A stretch of DNA of 64,000 bases, from the NCBI RefSeq assembly GCF_009295515.1, contig NZ_RQVV01000052.1, positions 1 to 64,000 on the forward strand, in the 5' to 3' direction. Below, piece after piece: positions 40,591-49,853 of the stretch. Position 1 is the first letter of the stretch, and each line of letters starts with the position of its first letter. The stretch is from Erwinia endophytica (lineage in GTDB: Bacteria > Pseudomonadota > Gammaproteobacteria > Enterobacterales > Enterobacteriaceae). The notes under the pieces were generated by a model. The model saw only the letters and a program-made list of their open reading frames with translations, made no database searches and was not told the origin of the DNA. The position numbers were made by a program, and so were the translations under genes.

Positions 40591-41598
40591 TCAGGGGGGG
40601 CTGAAAGCGGAAAGTTTTCTTTTACACCAGGTCAGGCTGGAATAAAGCGGATGACAGTACCAGAAAATACGGAGCTTCAGGCTGTTACGCGTCATTTTGC
40701 GTACCAGTGCGCTGAACACGGTCTGATACTCTTGTGGTACCACCATATCGTACTTTCTCACCATCGTCAGACAACCACTCATCACCGGGAAGTAATATCT
40801 GTCGACCAGATTATCGTCCACCTGGATACCAGAAGCCTGGATGTCTTTCTCGGTTTCTTCGCGGGCAATAAAGTAGTTCTTCACCCATGAAAAATCCCGG
40901 GAACTCACCGACAGCGAGCCCAAACTGTAACGTTTGAAGTAATAAACGTCAGCCGTAAAAAAAGCATATCGGGCCTGGAGATAAATATTCAACATAAACG
41001 GCGCGTCTTCATGATTCTGGATAGGCAGAAAAACGCTACCGCTACGGTTAATCAACTCGCGGGAAAGAATACTGGACCACAACACCCGATGTGCGGAATC
41101 GCTGTCGAGCAGTTGTCGCAGCAGTGGTGTACCACCAGGATACGTTCCCGCCATCGTACGGCGGTGAGCACTGATGAATCGTCGCTCCGCTACCGGTACG
41201 TCGGTAAACATCTTCGCCGAAAAACCAAACAACTCCAGTTCCGGGTTGGCCTGCTTTGCACGGATAAAGTCCGCAAACAGCGTTGACCCAACGTAATCAT
41301 CCGCATCCATAAAATAGATGAATTGACCTGTTGCGATATCCAGCCCTTTGTTACGGGCCGCGCTCACCCCACTACGGGCATTACGGATCATCCTGATGTG
41401 CGGATAAGTCGTGCAATACTCCGCTATTAGCTGGTCAGTACCGTCTGTAGAACCATCATCGATAACAATTATCTCTTCCGGCGGCGATGTTTGTTGTAAC
41501 AATGAATCAATGGCTTCGCTCAGGTACTCCCGGCCGTTATAGACCGGTATGATGACCGACAGGGTCGGCTTTTGCGCCAGACCGTTGACCGTGCTCAT
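40591..41598 (-). CDS. Family 2 glycosyltransferase
   Basis: 335 residues, GT-A fold. The nucleotide-sugar motifs are complete: LSVIIPVYNGREYLSEAIDS, EIIVIDDGSTDGT (Asp47/Asp48), and the metal-binding DADD at residues 98-101. Cytoplasmic, membrane-associated; donor and acceptor sugars unknown. Its start overlaps the flippase stop by four bases, so the flippase and this enzyme form a two-gene operon, probably for an exopolysaccharide, capsule or O-unit. Confidence 0.9.
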   Translation of the reverse strand: MSTVNGLAQKPTLSVIIPVYNGREYLSEAIDSLLQQTSPPEEIIVIDDGSTDGTDQLIAEYCTTYPHIRMIRNARSGVSAARNKGLDIATGQFIYFMDADDYVGSTLFADFIRAKQANPELELFGFSAKMFTDVPVAERRFISAHRRTMAGTYPGGTPLLRQLLDSDSAHRVLWSSILSRELINRSGSVFLPIQNHEDAPFMLNIYLQARYAFFTADVYYFKRYSLGSLSVSSRDFSWVKNYFIAREETEKDIQASGIQVDDNLVDRYYFPVMSGCLTMVRKYDMVVPQEYQTVFSALVRKMTRNSLKLRIFWYCHPLYSSLTWCKRKLSAFSPP

Positions 41599-43124
41599 CT
41601 CTCACCTCGAAGGTTTAAACGACGAAACGTCATATTTTTGAGATACTCCCCTACTTTGCTGTGGAACAGGCAGCAAATAACCAGATTGATAAAACCAATA
41701 ATTCCGAGGAACAGCAGGTTCAGCCAGCGATTAACATTCCACTCGAACGGGATATACAGCGATGCGCAGGCCACCACGGCTGAGACACACCAGATCAACA
41801 TCACATCACGGGTCAGCCAGGGAATATGGATTTTCGGCGCAAACTTGCGATGCACGATGTAAGCCCAGACCAGCAAATAGAAGATATTCTGCCCCAGCCA
41901 GACCACGCCAGTACCCAACGCGCCATAATGCATCGCCGCCAGTATGTTCAATGGGATCAAAATGATGGCGAAAACACTAAATCCTTTCATATGCAACGAA
42001 AGGTTACCGCTGACGTACTGCAGGTTATAAAGCAGACCACAAATCGCCTGAATACCGCTTCCCAACGCATAAAGGGTCATCACCAGCGACATCTGCTCGC
42101 CGATCTGCATATTTTGCGTCCATGCCCAGATCAATTGCGTCGGATACAGCGCAATGGTGATACTCAACGGCGCCATAAAGATACTGACCGCCTGAGTCGT
42201 CCAGCGATACAACGTAAGTGTTTCCTGCTCGCCCTTCTCCGTATTGGTCTTCATCCCGGTCATTCTCGGCACGATGGCCTGCATGATCGGGCTGCTCAGC
42301 ATCACAATACCCGTCGCGGCCGTCGCCACCACGGTAAAGGAACCATAAGTTGCCAACGGCAATGTTTTGGAAAGAACCAGGCGGTCAATCTGCGAGATAA
42401 AGGTCCAGATAGCGCTGGAAAAAGCCGCGCCGAGGGCAAATTTCAGGAACGGCTTCAGGACGGTGTTAAAATCAGGCGCCTTGCTGCCACGACCGCTGCG
42501 GGGGACCAACTGATAAGATTTCCAGATGCAGCAGGACGCTTCGGCAATGGAGATGGCCAGTTGCCAGCCAAAGAAGAAAATCACTGGGTTGGAGGCGAAA
42601 CGAATCACAAACACCGCGCCAAAAGTACGCAGGGTAATAGCAATCAGGTTCAACGCGTTCAGCCAGACCTGATGCTCATAGCCAACAATGACGCTACGGA
42701 AAGGACCAGTACGCCAGCGAATCGCCGCCGTCAGCACCATGACCGCCACAGCAACAATCAAGTCCTGGTGAGGGATGGTCTTCGCATGCAGCCAGTGCGA
42801 TGCAATGTAAGGCGAGGCAATCCAGCCCAGCACCACCAGTACGCCAGCCGAGATCAGGAAAAACTTGCCCAACGTGGCAAACAGCGCGGGAAAATAAGGA
42901 TTCTGTTCTTTGTTCGCCCGGTAACGCGCTGCTTCGCGTAATAATGTGGTGGAAATACCGACATCCAGCAACTGTAGCCATGTCAGCAGTATAGAAAAAA
43001 AGCCAATCAGGCCATAAATCTCCATTCCCAGTTGATGGATATACAGCGGCACAACCAGAATGCCAGCCAGAGTGGAATAGAGCTGACCAACATAATTCGC
43101 AACCGCATTACGCTTAATCGACAT
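41595..43124 (-). CDS. Wzx-type polysaccharide flippase (MATE/MOP superfamily)
   Basis: 509 residues with 12-14 hydrophobic segments. The N-terminus NAVANYVGQLYSTLAGILVV and YGLIGFFSILLTWLQLLDVG are typical of the polysaccharide transporter family (RfbX/Wzx), which moves lipid-linked oligosaccharides across the inner membrane. FISQIDRLVLSKTLPLATYG is the family's central helix. Coupled to the downstream glycosyltransferase. No polymerase or initiating transferase is seen nearby, so it may work with genes elsewhere. Confidence 0.88.
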   Translation of the reverse strand: MSIKRNAVANYVGQLYSTLAGILVVPLYIHQLGMEIYGLIGFFSILLTWLQLLDVGISTTLLREAARYRANKEQNPYFPALFATLGKFFLISAGVLVVLGWIASPYIASHWLHAKTIPHQDLIVAVAVMVLTAAIRWRTGPFRSVIVGYEHQVWLNALNLIAITLRTFGAVFVIRFASNPVIFFFGWQLAISIAEASCCIWKSYQLVPRSGRGSKAPDFNTVLKPFLKFALGAAFSSAIWTFISQIDRLVLSKTLPLATYGSFTVVATAATGIVMLSSPIMQAIVPRMTGMKTNTEKGEQETLTLYRWTTQAVSIFMAPLSITIALYPTQLIWAWTQNMQIGEQMSLVMTLYALGSGIQAICGLLYNLQYVSGNLSLHMKGFSVFAIILIPLNILAAMHYGALGTGVVWLGQNIFYLLVWAYIVHRKFAPKIHIPWLTRDVMLIWCVSAVVACASLYIPFEWNVNRWLNLLFLGIIGFINLVICCLFHSKVGEYLKNMTFRRLNLRGER

Positions 43125-43369
43125 AGACTCTTCTTAAATTTTGTGACTGAGTTATCAAATTCCAATAATTCAGACTAACAAATTGCCGCTGATACCACAC
43201 CTGGGAAATAATCTTAAAAGACCATACAGTGGCTGAAGTCCTGGCTTTGCGTTGCGTTTTTTAGCAAAAATTTGTTATATCTGACTTGTTTTTGTCAGGC
43301 TGTGTTTCTGTTATTTACAATAAAAAACTCAAGTTACTAAAACTCACCGATCGCAACACTTAAGAAAAA

Positions 43370-44347
43370 CTAAACATGCGCAGTAACTGACCTGCGACAA
43401 AAAAGCAGGCTATACCATTCTGGCTTTCTCAATAATATCCAGTCACTGAATGAGCCCGCTTTTAAATCGCGACCAAAGTAATGAATTGCATTAAACAAAA
43501 ACTCAAGAGTCTGATAATCATTAGCCTGAGAAAGTGACAACATCGATTTAAATGACTGAATAAGATAAAGTTGGTGTAATTCCCTGGAGGAATGCGCGCT
43601 GCCTGATAATCGCGTTAATGTCTCATAGCCGTTGATAAATGCGTCATAACGGGCGCGGAAATTGTCCTCATCTTTCATGGTGATCGCAGTCACAGCAGAA
43701 GGTGACCGCAGACTGTAATGGCATTTATCACTCACCCATGCCTGGCTGGAACGCAGGAAAACCTCCAGCGCATATGTCGCATCCTGATATAAACGCCCAC
43801 GGTGCATAATCTGCCAGCGACTCAATGCGGTCCGCGGTACAATAAAGTTACAACCGGCAGCATAGCCGGCATCATTCTGCAACAGATCACTTAATGCCTG
43901 CTGCGCCGTCATCAGGCCCTGCCGACGGTGAACAACCCGCGTCTGAGTGATAAAAGACGGATTAACCTCATCGGTTCTGGTATTGAAACAAAACACATCG
44001 ATGTCGGGATGGCGACTGATGGCCTGAGCGAAATCCGCACAAAAACCGCCACTGACTATCCCGGCAGGATCGCAGCAATACAGCCATTTCCCCTGCGCCA
44101 GTCCGATACCAAAATCACAGATATTCAGGGGTTCACAAGCCGGCAACGCAGCAATAATAATGTTATTCTGCCCACTAAATTCCCTGAGTAAATCAACCGT
44201 AGCAATATCAGACTCCCGATGGACAATAATTATTTCATCCGGTACAGGAGACTGGCAGAGAAATGCTGAAACACACTGGACTATATTTTTTTCGGCGTGA
44301 TCAACCGGGATAACCACTGATAACAGTTTACAGGTCATAGTCTTCAT
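43370..44347 (-). CDS. Degenerate family 2 glycosyltransferase
   Basis: 325 residues. The frame is intact and the start LLSVVIPVDHAEKNIVQCVS matches GT2 enzymes, as does the general order of the neighbour at 40591. The catalytic motifs are altered: where the neighbour has IVIDDGSTDGT this has IVHRESDIAT, and where it has MDADD this has CCDPAG (residues 91-96). The DxD needed for metal and sugar nucleotide is gone. It is either inactive, a pseudoenzyme partner, or uses an unusual site. 245 bases separate it from the flippase. Confidence 0.75.
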   Translation of the reverse strand: MKTMTCKLLSVVIPVDHAEKNIVQCVSAFLCQSPVPDEIIIVHRESDIATVDLLREFSGQNNIIIAALPACEPLNICDFGIGLAQGKWLYCCDPAGIVSGGFCADFAQAISRHPDIDVFCFNTRTDEVNPSFITQTRVVHRRQGLMTAQQALSDLLQNDAGYAAGCNFIVPRTALSRWQIMHRGRLYQDATYALEVFLRSSQAWVSDKCHYSLRSPSAVTAITMKDEDNFRARYDAFINGYETLTRLSGSAHSSRELHQLYLIQSFKSMLSLSQANDYQTLEFLFNAIHYFGRDLKAGSFSDWILLRKPEWYSLLFCRRSVTAHV

Positions 44348-45000
44348 CTTTTACAAAAATGCATGTTGATGAAGTTACAACAATGAAATCAAAAAGACAA
44401 TGTAACGTCAGGAATTAGGATAATACCAGCCACATTAGTGCCAGAAAAAAATTGTGTAAAACATAACGGAATCAATACTTATACTAATTATGTAACATAC
44501 AATGTATGAGCAATAGAAATAATTAGCCATTATTGACGCAAAATAAGAATTATTAACATAAAAAATAATACACTTTAAATAAAAAACTAAGATATTTTCT
44601 GGCTATTTATAAGAGTAATATTCTGTATGAAAAAGCAACAAGGATAAAGCAGTTCCCTCATCATTAATCCCGGTTTTAATAAGACCCGTTTTTAGAATTA
44701 TCATCGCTATGTAAAAAGATGTTGACTAAATCTCCTTACATAAAAAGCTCTCCACGCCAGTGGAATGGTAGCGTTGAGCAGTGGGATAACACCAGGATCA
44801 GCGTCATTTTGCAAACCACCGATAAGCTAATACGTCGATAATTCTTAAGCATTCTCCCTTTATCCGACTAAAACAGCGGATTAGCATCAACACTTAACAT
44901 TGCCCGATAGCCATCCGGCGGCACGGTGAGGCAACGATTGCCATCCGCTAAAGCGCGATAGATCAGAGCGGAAACAGCTTCCGCCCTTTTCAGCCGTCGG
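44348..45000. other. AT-rich intergenic region with a possible gene remnant
   Basis: 653 bases. 44400-44660 is very AT-rich and probably holds the promoter of the degenerate glycosyltransferase. Near the permease end, a minus-strand frame running to a stop at 44868 reads coding-like (RLKRAEAVSALIYRALADG, then VPPDGYRAMLSVD) but lacks a start signal and starts inside the permease gene in another frame. It may be the end of a lost gene. Confidence 0.4.
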
Positions 45001-46434
45001 TTAACTGTTCTCTGGAAAAATCGTTGCCGACAAGCGATGTTGCCTGGCGCTACGGTTGACCAGCAGCCAACACAGCGCCGTGACCACCCAGCCGATAATC
45101 CACGAAATATCATTGCCATCAAACAACCAGACCAGCGAACCGCTGTAAAAGCCGTTGGAAATAAAGGGCAACTGAATCAGTACCCCCACCACGTAAGTCC
45201 CGATACCGATCATATTCCAGCGCTTGTAGCGCCCCGCCGGGTTGGAAAGTGCCGGAATATCCACGTGCCCGTGAGAGATAAAATAGTAATCCATCAGATT
45301 CATGGCGCTCCACGGGACGAAGAAAGCCAACAGGAACAGCAGGAACTGGGTGAATGACTTCAGAAAAGAAGGTTCACTGATCATCGCAATGGTGCAGCTG
45401 ATAACCACCATCCCGATAATGAAGATGATGCGTCCGGTCGCAGTGATGGTCGCTGTCTTTCTGAAACCACACACAATGGTGGTTAACGACATAAAACTGC
45501 CGTAGGCGTTAAGCGTGGTAAAGGTGATTTTGCCAAAGCAAATAGCAAAATAGAGTACCAGCGCCATTGTCCCGGAGGACCCCAGACCGACGATATACCC
45601 CACTTCATTGCCGGAAAAAGCCTTACCTGCCAGCGCGGCGGCAATCACCCCGAGGGTCATTGAAAGCTGTGTTCCCAATGCAGTCCCGGCAAACACCGCC
45701 AGGAAGGTGTTACCCGACGAGACATCATGCGGCAAATAGCGTGAATAATCAGAAACGTAGGGGCAGAAAGCAATTTGCCATGAAGAAGAAAGCGACATCG
45801 CCAGCAGGAACATCGACAACGAAAAATGCCGGTTGTTCAGCAACGCACTGACATCATTTTCCAGAAACAATCGAAAGAACAGATAAATAAAGGTCAGTAC
45901 CCCGACAACGCTGGCCACTTTCCCCAGGCTGTGGATCAACCGGTATCCCAGAGTGGCGACCACAATAATGATAACCCCGAAAGCAATAATTCCAGCCCGA
46001 TCGCTGATGCTGGCTAAATGCGCCAACGCCTGGCCAGCCAGTACGGTGCCGCTGGCCGAAAAGCCAACATACATCACACAGACCAGCACCAGTGGGATCA
46101 CCGCGCCATAAACCCCAAACTGCGTACGGCACGTGATCATCTGCGGCAGTCCCAGACGCGGGCCTTGCACCGCATGCAGCGCCATAATACCGGCGCCGAG
46201 GATCTGCCCAACCAGCAAACCAATCAGCGACCAGACCACATCGCCGCCCAGTACCACCGCCAGCGCACCGGTAACAATCGCGGTAATTTGCAGGTTGCCG
46301 CCGAACCACAACGTGAACTGGCTGAACACATTACCGTGGCGTTCTGATTCTGGAATGTAATCAATGCTGCGTGTTTCAATAAGGCGGGAACCCGAACGTT
46401 CACTGCCGTGTGGAGCAGATGATGCTGACGACAT
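45001..46434 (-). CDS. NCS1-family purine/pyrimidine-type permease
   Basis: 477 residues with about 12 membrane segments. The N-terminal IPESERHGNVFSQFTLWFGG is the NCS1 (cytosine/purine/uracil/thiamine/allantoin) signature, followed by GPRLGLPQMITCRTQFGVYG and AFCPYVSDYSRYLP, both typical of the PurP/CodB branch. It imports a nucleobase or a related heterocycle with H+ or Na+. A GntR-type palindrome lies 27 bases upstream. Since nicotinate genes are close, a pyridine substrate is conceivable but only a guess. Confidence 0.88.
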   Translation of the reverse strand: MSSASSAPHGSERSGSRLIETRSIDYIPESERHGNVFSQFTLWFGGNLQITAIVTGALAVVLGGDVVWSLIGLLVGQILGAGIMALHAVQGPRLGLPQMITCRTQFGVYGAVIPLVLVCVMYVGFSASGTVLAGQALAHLASISDRAGIIAFGVIIIVVATLGYRLIHSLGKVASVVGVLTFIYLFFRLFLENDVSALLNNRHFSLSMFLLAMSLSSSWQIAFCPYVSDYSRYLPHDVSSGNTFLAVFAGTALGTQLSMTLGVIAAALAGKAFSGNEVGYIVGLGSSGTMALVLYFAICFGKITFTTLNAYGSFMSLTTIVCGFRKTATITATGRIIFIIGMVVISCTIAMISEPSFLKSFTQFLLFLLAFFVPWSAMNLMDYYFISHGHVDIPALSNPAGRYKRWNMIGIGTYVVGVLIQLPFISNGFYSGSLVWLFDGNDISWIIGWVVTALCWLLVNRSARQHRLSATIFPENS

Positions 46435-46460
46435 AACTCACCCCTGACCTGTTATTAACC

Positions 46461-46472
46461 TTGTATATACAA
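46461..46472. promoter_or_regulatory. Perfect palindrome upstream of the NCS1 permease
   Basis: TTGTATATACAA, a perfect 12-base palindrome 27-38 bases before the permease start. TTGTATAnACAA-type sequences are operators of FCD-type GntR regulators. No GntR gene is in the window. Confidence 0.5.
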
Positions 46473-46640
46473 CCCTATGTCAGCGTGACATATTCCCTGG
46501 AGGTCGGCAAGATCTCAGGTCATAAGAAAAATCAATGTGTTGTAGGCGACATGAGTGATGTTGTGCAGCCCTGCTCATGCCATCCCTGGCAACTGACGCT
46601 GTACTCAGCGAGCCTGTTTCGCACACGTCTCTGCTCAGGA

Positions 46641-48164
46641 TCAGAACAACCCCAGTGGCTGCACACTGTAACTCACCAGTAAATTTTTAGTCTGCTGATA
46701 GTGGTCGAGGATCATCTTATGAGTCTCGCGGCCAATACCCGATTTTTTATAGCCGCCAAAGGCGGCATGAGCCGGATACAGGTGATAGCAATTAACCCAT
46801 ACACGTCCGGCTTTAATCGCCCTACTCACCCGATACGCCCGGTTGATATCACGAGTCCACACGCCCGCTCCCAGACCATAAACGGAGTCATTCGCCATGG
46901 CGATCGCTTCTGCCTCATCTTTAAAAGTGGTGACGCCCACCACCGGCCCGAAGATCTCCTCCTGGAAGACACGCATACGGTTATTCCCCTTCAGCAAGGT
47001 CGGCTGAATGTAATAACCCGTCGACAAATCGCCTTCCAGTGGTTCGATACCACCACCAGTCAATACTTCGGCCCCCTCTTTCTGTGCAATATCCAGATAA
47101 GAAAGGATTTTATCGAATTGCTGCTGCGAGGCCTGCGCACCGATCATCGTCTCGGTGTCCATTGGGTCACCACGTTTGATACTTTTAACGCGTTTCATCA
47201 CCGCCGCCATAAATGGCGCATAGATTGATTCCTGTACCAGCGCGCGGGACGGACAGGTACAGACCTCCCCCTGATTAAGGAAGCCCAGCACCACACCTTC
47301 CGCCGCTTTTTCAATAAAGGAGGGTTCGGCCTGCATAATATCTTCAAAGAAAATGTTGGGCGATTTTCCGCCCAGTTCGACGGTGGAAGGGATCAGATTT
47401 TTCGCGGCCAGTTCAAGAATGTGCCCACCGGTCGCCGTAGAACCGGTAAAAGCCACTTTGGCGATACGCGGATGAGCGGCCAGCGCTTCTCCCGCTTCAC
47501 GGCCATAGCCATGTACCACGTTGAGTACGCCATTTGGCAGTAAATCGGCGATCAGTTCTCCCATCAACGTTATTGACAGTGGCGTCTGCTCTGCGGGTTT
47601 AAGCACCACACAGTTGCCTGCTGCCAGCGCGGGTGCCAGTTTCCAGGCCGCCATCAGCAATGGGAAATTCCATGGAATAATCTGAGCCACCACACCCAGC
47701 GGTTCATGAAAATGGTATGCGGCAGTAAACTCGTCAAGCTCGGCAGCCGCCCCTTCCTGCGCCCGTAAACACCCCGCAAAGTAACGGAAATGATCCACCG
47801 CCAGCGGCAGATCGGCGGCCAGCGTTTCGCGCACCGGCTTGCCGTTATCCCAGCTTTCATGCACCGCGAGATATTCCAGCTTTTCCTCCAGGCGATCGGC
47901 TATTTTCAACAGCGTCAGCGAACGGATCTGTACCGACGTTTTCCCCCAGGCTTCTGCGGCGGCATGGGCGGCATCAATCGCCTTCTCAACATCATCCTGG
48001 TCGGAGCGTGGAAACTCGCCGATGATGGAACCGTTAACCGGCGAGGTATTGGTAAAATACACACCATTAACAGGTGGCACGAACTCACCATTGATAAAGT
48101 TACCGTAATGCGATCTGAGGCTGATCAGCGAATCTTTGTTGCCTGGATAAGCGTAACGCATCAT
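46641..48164 (-). CDS. aldB: Aldehyde dehydrogenase, AldB type
   Basis: 507 residues, very similar to E. coli AldB (512). Motifs: [20 protein letters not shown] (NAD(P) site), [11 protein letters not shown], the catalytic Glu in [12 protein letters not shown], the catalytic Cys in [14 protein letters not shown], and [11 protein letters not shown]. The C-terminus [17 protein letters not shown] is that of AldB/ExaC. It oxidises small aldehydes such as acetaldehyde. The ribosome site AGGAG favours the first of two ATGs. Its link to the neighbouring nic genes is unclear. Confidence 0.92.
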   Translation of the reverse strand: MMRYAYPGNKDSLISLRSHYGNFINGEFVPPVNGVYFTNTSPVNGSIIGEFPRSDQDDVEKAIDAAHAAAEAWGKTSVQIRSLTLLKIADRLEEKLEYLAVHESWDNGKPVRETLAADLPLAVDHFRYFAGCLRAQEGAAAELDEFTAAYHFHEPLGVVAQIIPWNFPLLMAAWKLAPALAAGNCVVLKPAEQTPLSITLMGELIADLLPNGVLNVVHGYGREAGEALAAHPRIAKVAFTGSTATGGHILELAAKNLIPSTVELGGKSPNIFFEDIMQAEPSFIEKAAEGVVLGFLNQGEVCTCPSRALVQESIYAPFMAAVMKRVKSIKRGDPMDTETMIGAQASQQQFDKILSYLDIAQKEGAEVLTGGGIEPLEGDLSTGYYIQPTLLKGNNRMRVFQEEIFGPVVGVTTFKDEAEAIAMANDSVYGLGAGVWTRDINRAYRVSRAIKAGRVWVNCYHLYPAHAAFGGYKKSGIGRETHKMILDHYQQTKNLLVSYSVQPLGLF

Positions 48165-48325
48165 CGTTCTCCTTTGCGGGTGATCTTTTGTTTGGATTTA
48201 ACAAAAGAAAAACCAATAATTAACATTATTAATCAAAGTGAGAATGTCAGATTGCCAACGCAGAAACTGTGATCGAACCAATTGCCAGGGGGAATTTTAG
48301 TGGTCGATGTGAGGTAACGCACAAC

Positions 48326-48350
48326 ACCGGGAGTCATTGAAACTCCCGGT
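48326..48350 (-). terminator. Hairpin after the glutamine amidotransferase gene
   Basis: ACCGGGAGT pairs with ACTCCCGGT around a seven-base loop, 50 bases after the amidotransferase stop. No U-run follows, so termination is uncertain. Confidence 0.45.
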
Positions 48351-48399
48351 AGGCCAGGCTGAATATGACACCGGCAACGTTGTCTGACGCGACGAGTAT

Positions 48400-49116
48400 T
48401 CAGGCCTGTTTACTGATCTGACGCCGCTGCTGCCAGAAATCCAGCAACAGTTTACGCGACCAGACCGGTTCTGTCTGATGCGTCATCAGGCTGCTTACCG
48501 CATTATTTTGCATACAGACAGTCATGATTTCGTCGGTAAACTCAGGATGAAACTGCACCGACAGCGCCTGCGGGGTGTAACGGATAATCTGGCAGTCATC
48601 CCGCGCGGATGACGCGAGAACCTGAGCGCCTGGCGGTGGCTGCAGCACCGATTGACGGTGTGAAAGCCATGCGGAAAACTGCGCGGGCAACGAGTTGAGC
48701 AGCGGATCATGCTGACTGGCGGGGTTAGTTTCCAACTGCTGTAGCCCGTACTCCCAGCCCCGTGGATTATCATCCACCTGTCCGCCCAACGCATAAGCCA
48801 TCAGTTGATGTCCATAGCAGACGCCAAGCAGCGGCAACTTATTATCCACAGCATGACGGATCCATGCTGCGGTACGTTCACTCCATTCGGCATGGTCAGT
48901 GACCATCGCCCACGAACCGCTGAGGATAGCGGCAGATATCGACGCCGGGTCGGGCAACGCTTCGCCCAGATCGGGGCGGATGACAATATACTCATCCGCC
49001 TGCAACCCCAGCGCGGCAACAAACCAGTGCTGCTGTTCGCCAACCTGCTTCATTACCGCCTCTGGCGGTGTTTCCAACTGGATAATCGCTAACGGAAGAA
49101 GATGAGAATTCATCAT
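48400..49116 (-). CDS. Class I glutamine amidotransferase, GMP-synthase-like
   Basis: 238 residues forming a stand-alone GATase1 domain. The triad is visible: Cys100 in LLGVCYGHQLM, His190 and Glu192 in VQFHPEF. The oxyanion region AILSGSWAMVTD is also present. Such YfeJ-like proteins hydrolyse glutamine or gamma-glutamyl amides; the ammonia acceptor or substrate is unknown. It lies between the ALDH and the nic cluster on the same strand, with 737 bases upstream before nicT. Confidence 0.88.
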   Translation of the reverse strand: MMNSHLLPLAIIQLETPPEAVMKQVGEQQHWFVAALGLQADEYIVIRPDLGEALPDPASISAAILSGSWAMVTDHAEWSERTAAWIRHAVDNKLPLLGVCYGHQLMAYALGGQVDDNPRGWEYGLQQLETNPASQHDPLLNSLPAQFSAWLSHRQSVLQPPPGAQVLASSARDDCQIIRYTPQALSVQFHPEFTDEIMTVCMQNNAVSSLMTHQTEPVWSRKLLLDFWQQRRQISKQA

Positions 49117-49853
49117 CGTTCAAACCATCCTTATCAGTAACCTGCCGACAGCCGGCGTTATTGAAATATCATGGCACGATGCCACCTTATCTGTCACATC
49201 ACATTTTCATCACATGATCTTACTCATCATCATGGCTACACGGCATCGCCACCGGTTTGCCAGACACCGTTGTGCCTCCCCCATCAATCGTAGATACGCG
49301 ACTGATATAATCATGATTAGCCCGCATCAGACACGGCAAAAGCAGATGCAGAACCCGAGTCAGAGATCAGTGGCCAATGAAACATCCCCAGTCTGTCTGG
49401 CGCCATGTGCTGTCATGCAGGATAGTAGATGTAGATAACGCAGAAAAAAGATCATCAGTATCTCGCGAAGTAAAAGTGACAGTGTCACCAACTTTTATTC
49501 ACGGATCAGTGCAATGACGGAGGGTCGTTAAGATCCGCTTCCCCTGTCCGCTGATGATAGCGCTCAGCAATGAAATCGCTCATCGGGTGACAGGCAATAT
49601 AGCGGACAAAATTCGCATCATAAAATGCGCCGCTTTACGGCCTTCGGGATAACGTGTTTTATTCAGCGTACCGACGATGTGATGAAAACACACTGGCGCA
49701 ATAAAAAATTCAGTCGATCACAATCAGCCAGGGAAACTATATTTAAACATCCCGCATACGTTTCCTTAGCAGGATGTTTTTCAGGAATAGGATGAACGAC
49801 TGATTCAACAATAAATTACCCTGTCACTGAGGCATATGGCACCCGTGACGTCA
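49117..49853. other. Intergenic region with an orphan coding-like fragment
   Basis: 737 bases without a complete gene. On the minus strand 49506-49634 stays open for 42 codons before a stop and reads coding-like (GAFYDANFVRYIACHPMSDF, then AERYHQRTGEADLNDPPSLH), but it has no start codon with a ribosome site and a stop just upstream. It may be the 3' end of a degraded gene between nicT and the amidotransferase. I do not recognise the family. Confidence 0.45.

Noticed and set aside
41826-42941. A 371-codon open frame antisense to the flippase gene
   Set aside because: The peptide is rich in Arg, His and Gln with no domain; the flippase on the other strand is clear.
49506-49634. Orphan fragment as a remnant of nicE (maleate isomerase)
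   Set aside because: The residues do not resemble any part of maleate isomerase that I can recall, so the identity is left open.
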